Positions 63,655-64,000 of a DNA stretch of 64,000 nt are shown here, one piece after another. A program made the translations under genes and the position numbers. A model generated the notes under the pieces. It was not told where the DNA came from. It did not search any database and saw only the letters and a list, made by a program, of their open reading frames with translations. The stretch's first letter is position 1. The number at the start of each line of letters is the position of its first letter. Source of the stretch: Parabacteroides sp. (lineage in GTDB: Bacteria > Bacteroidota > Bacteroidia > Bacteroidales > Tannerellaceae); NCBI GenBank assembly GCA_019417325.1, contig DXVO01000008.1, positions 124,001-188,000 of the forward strand, given 5' to 3'.

Positions 63655-64000
63655 TCAGGAGATATTTTTATTCAATAACTTCTTAGCTTCCGCTTCCGAC
63701 AAATTTCTACGGGTAGCATACTCTTTCATCTGTTCCTCATCAATCGAACCGACCATAAAATACTGTGAATCAGGATGAGCTATATAGATTCCACTGACTG
63801 TTGCTGTCGGGTACATAGCTCCGTTTTCTGTCAGCTTCACCCCTATTTGCGACATATCCAGCAGATTGTCCAAGGTATAGTTCAATAACTGGTCGGGCAG
63901 CGACGGATAACCGATAGCCGGACGAATCCCCTGGTATTTCACTTTATATAAGTCTGGAATCGATAAAGACTCATCGGGTGCATACCCCCAATATTCCTTA
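63655..64000 (-). CDS. metH: Cobalamin-dependent methionine synthase, C-terminal part (5' end outside window)
   Basis: The frame is open through the window edge and ends at TGA 63657-63655. The visible 115 residues are the end of the S-adenosylmethionine-binding reactivation domain of MetH: EYWGYAPDE, then IRPAIGYPSLPDQL, MSQIGVKLTENGAMYPTATV (AMYP is a family signature) and SGIYIAHPDSQYFMVGSID. MetH transfers a methyl group from 5-methyltetrahydrofolate to homocysteine; this domain reactivates oxidised cobalamin. A strong terminator follows. Confidence 0.95.
   Translation of the reverse strand, partial: KEYWGYAPDESLSIPDLYKVKYQGIRPAIGYPSLPDQLLNYTLDNLLDMSQIGVKLTENGAMYPTATVSGIYIAHPDSQYFMVGSIDEEQMKEYATRRNLSEAEAKKLLNKNIS

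Overview
The window is chromosomal DNA from a gut-type Bacteroidales, most likely a Parabacteroides or close relative (genus inferred from gene content, not proven). Pointers are three SusC/SusD outer-membrane uptake pairs, an Mfa-type fimbrial operon, DUF4296, DUF3810 and TamL genes, an STN-SusC/FecR/ECF-sigma cassette, moderate AT-richness, and many copies of the Bacteroidetes -7 promoter box TAnnTTTG, several with a TTG/TTTG about 18-22 bases upstream.

Layout. 1-11.6 kb: two same-strand SusC/SusD-like_2 loci (the first SusC enters from outside the window and has a third lipoprotein gene after its susD), separated by an AAA/DUF4143 ATPase. 11.7-16.2 kb: pdxH, then an etfB-etfA-acyl-CoA dehydrogenase operon with a strong promoter and terminator. 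16.3-24.4 kb: a decayed REP-associated transposase, a DinF-like MATE exporter, an outer-membrane barrel protein divergent from a histidine kinase/response regulator pair, an MFS exporter and tpx. 24.5-29.1 kb: rmuC, a YfcC-family carrier and dinB with overlapping ends, then a small cysteine-rich protein. 29.1-37.8 kb: a 22-bp repeat cluster, a metallophosphoesterase, SusD, STN-SusC, FecR and ECF sigma. 37.9-41.9 kb: TspO, a phase-variable-looking fimbrillin/GLUG lipoprotein operon, a tyrosine-recombinase remnant and tRNA-Arg(TCT). 41.9-52 kb: housekeeping genes (tamL, TrmH-family methyltransferase, DUF4296, lspA, DksA-like, ileS, DUF3810). 52-62.9 kb: an orphan TPR histidine kinase and a five-gene mfa1/mfa2-type fimbrial operon. 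The window ends with the 3' part of metH.

The most interesting structures are two short segments bounded by inverted repeats, each holding a consensus promoter that points AWAY from an adjacent surface-protein operon. One (40774-41118) lies before a 44-aa peptide gene and the GLUG lipoprotein; the other (63035-63195) lies before mfa1. Neither operon shows another good outward promoter in the present orientation, so both look like invertible promoters captured OFF. If so, two separate surface structures in one window are under DNA-inversion control. The repeat sequences differ, which suggests different recombinases, and no intact recombinase gene is present in the window.

The three SusC/SusD loci have no glycoside hydrolase, lyase or sulfatase gene beside them, so their substrates cannot be assigned.
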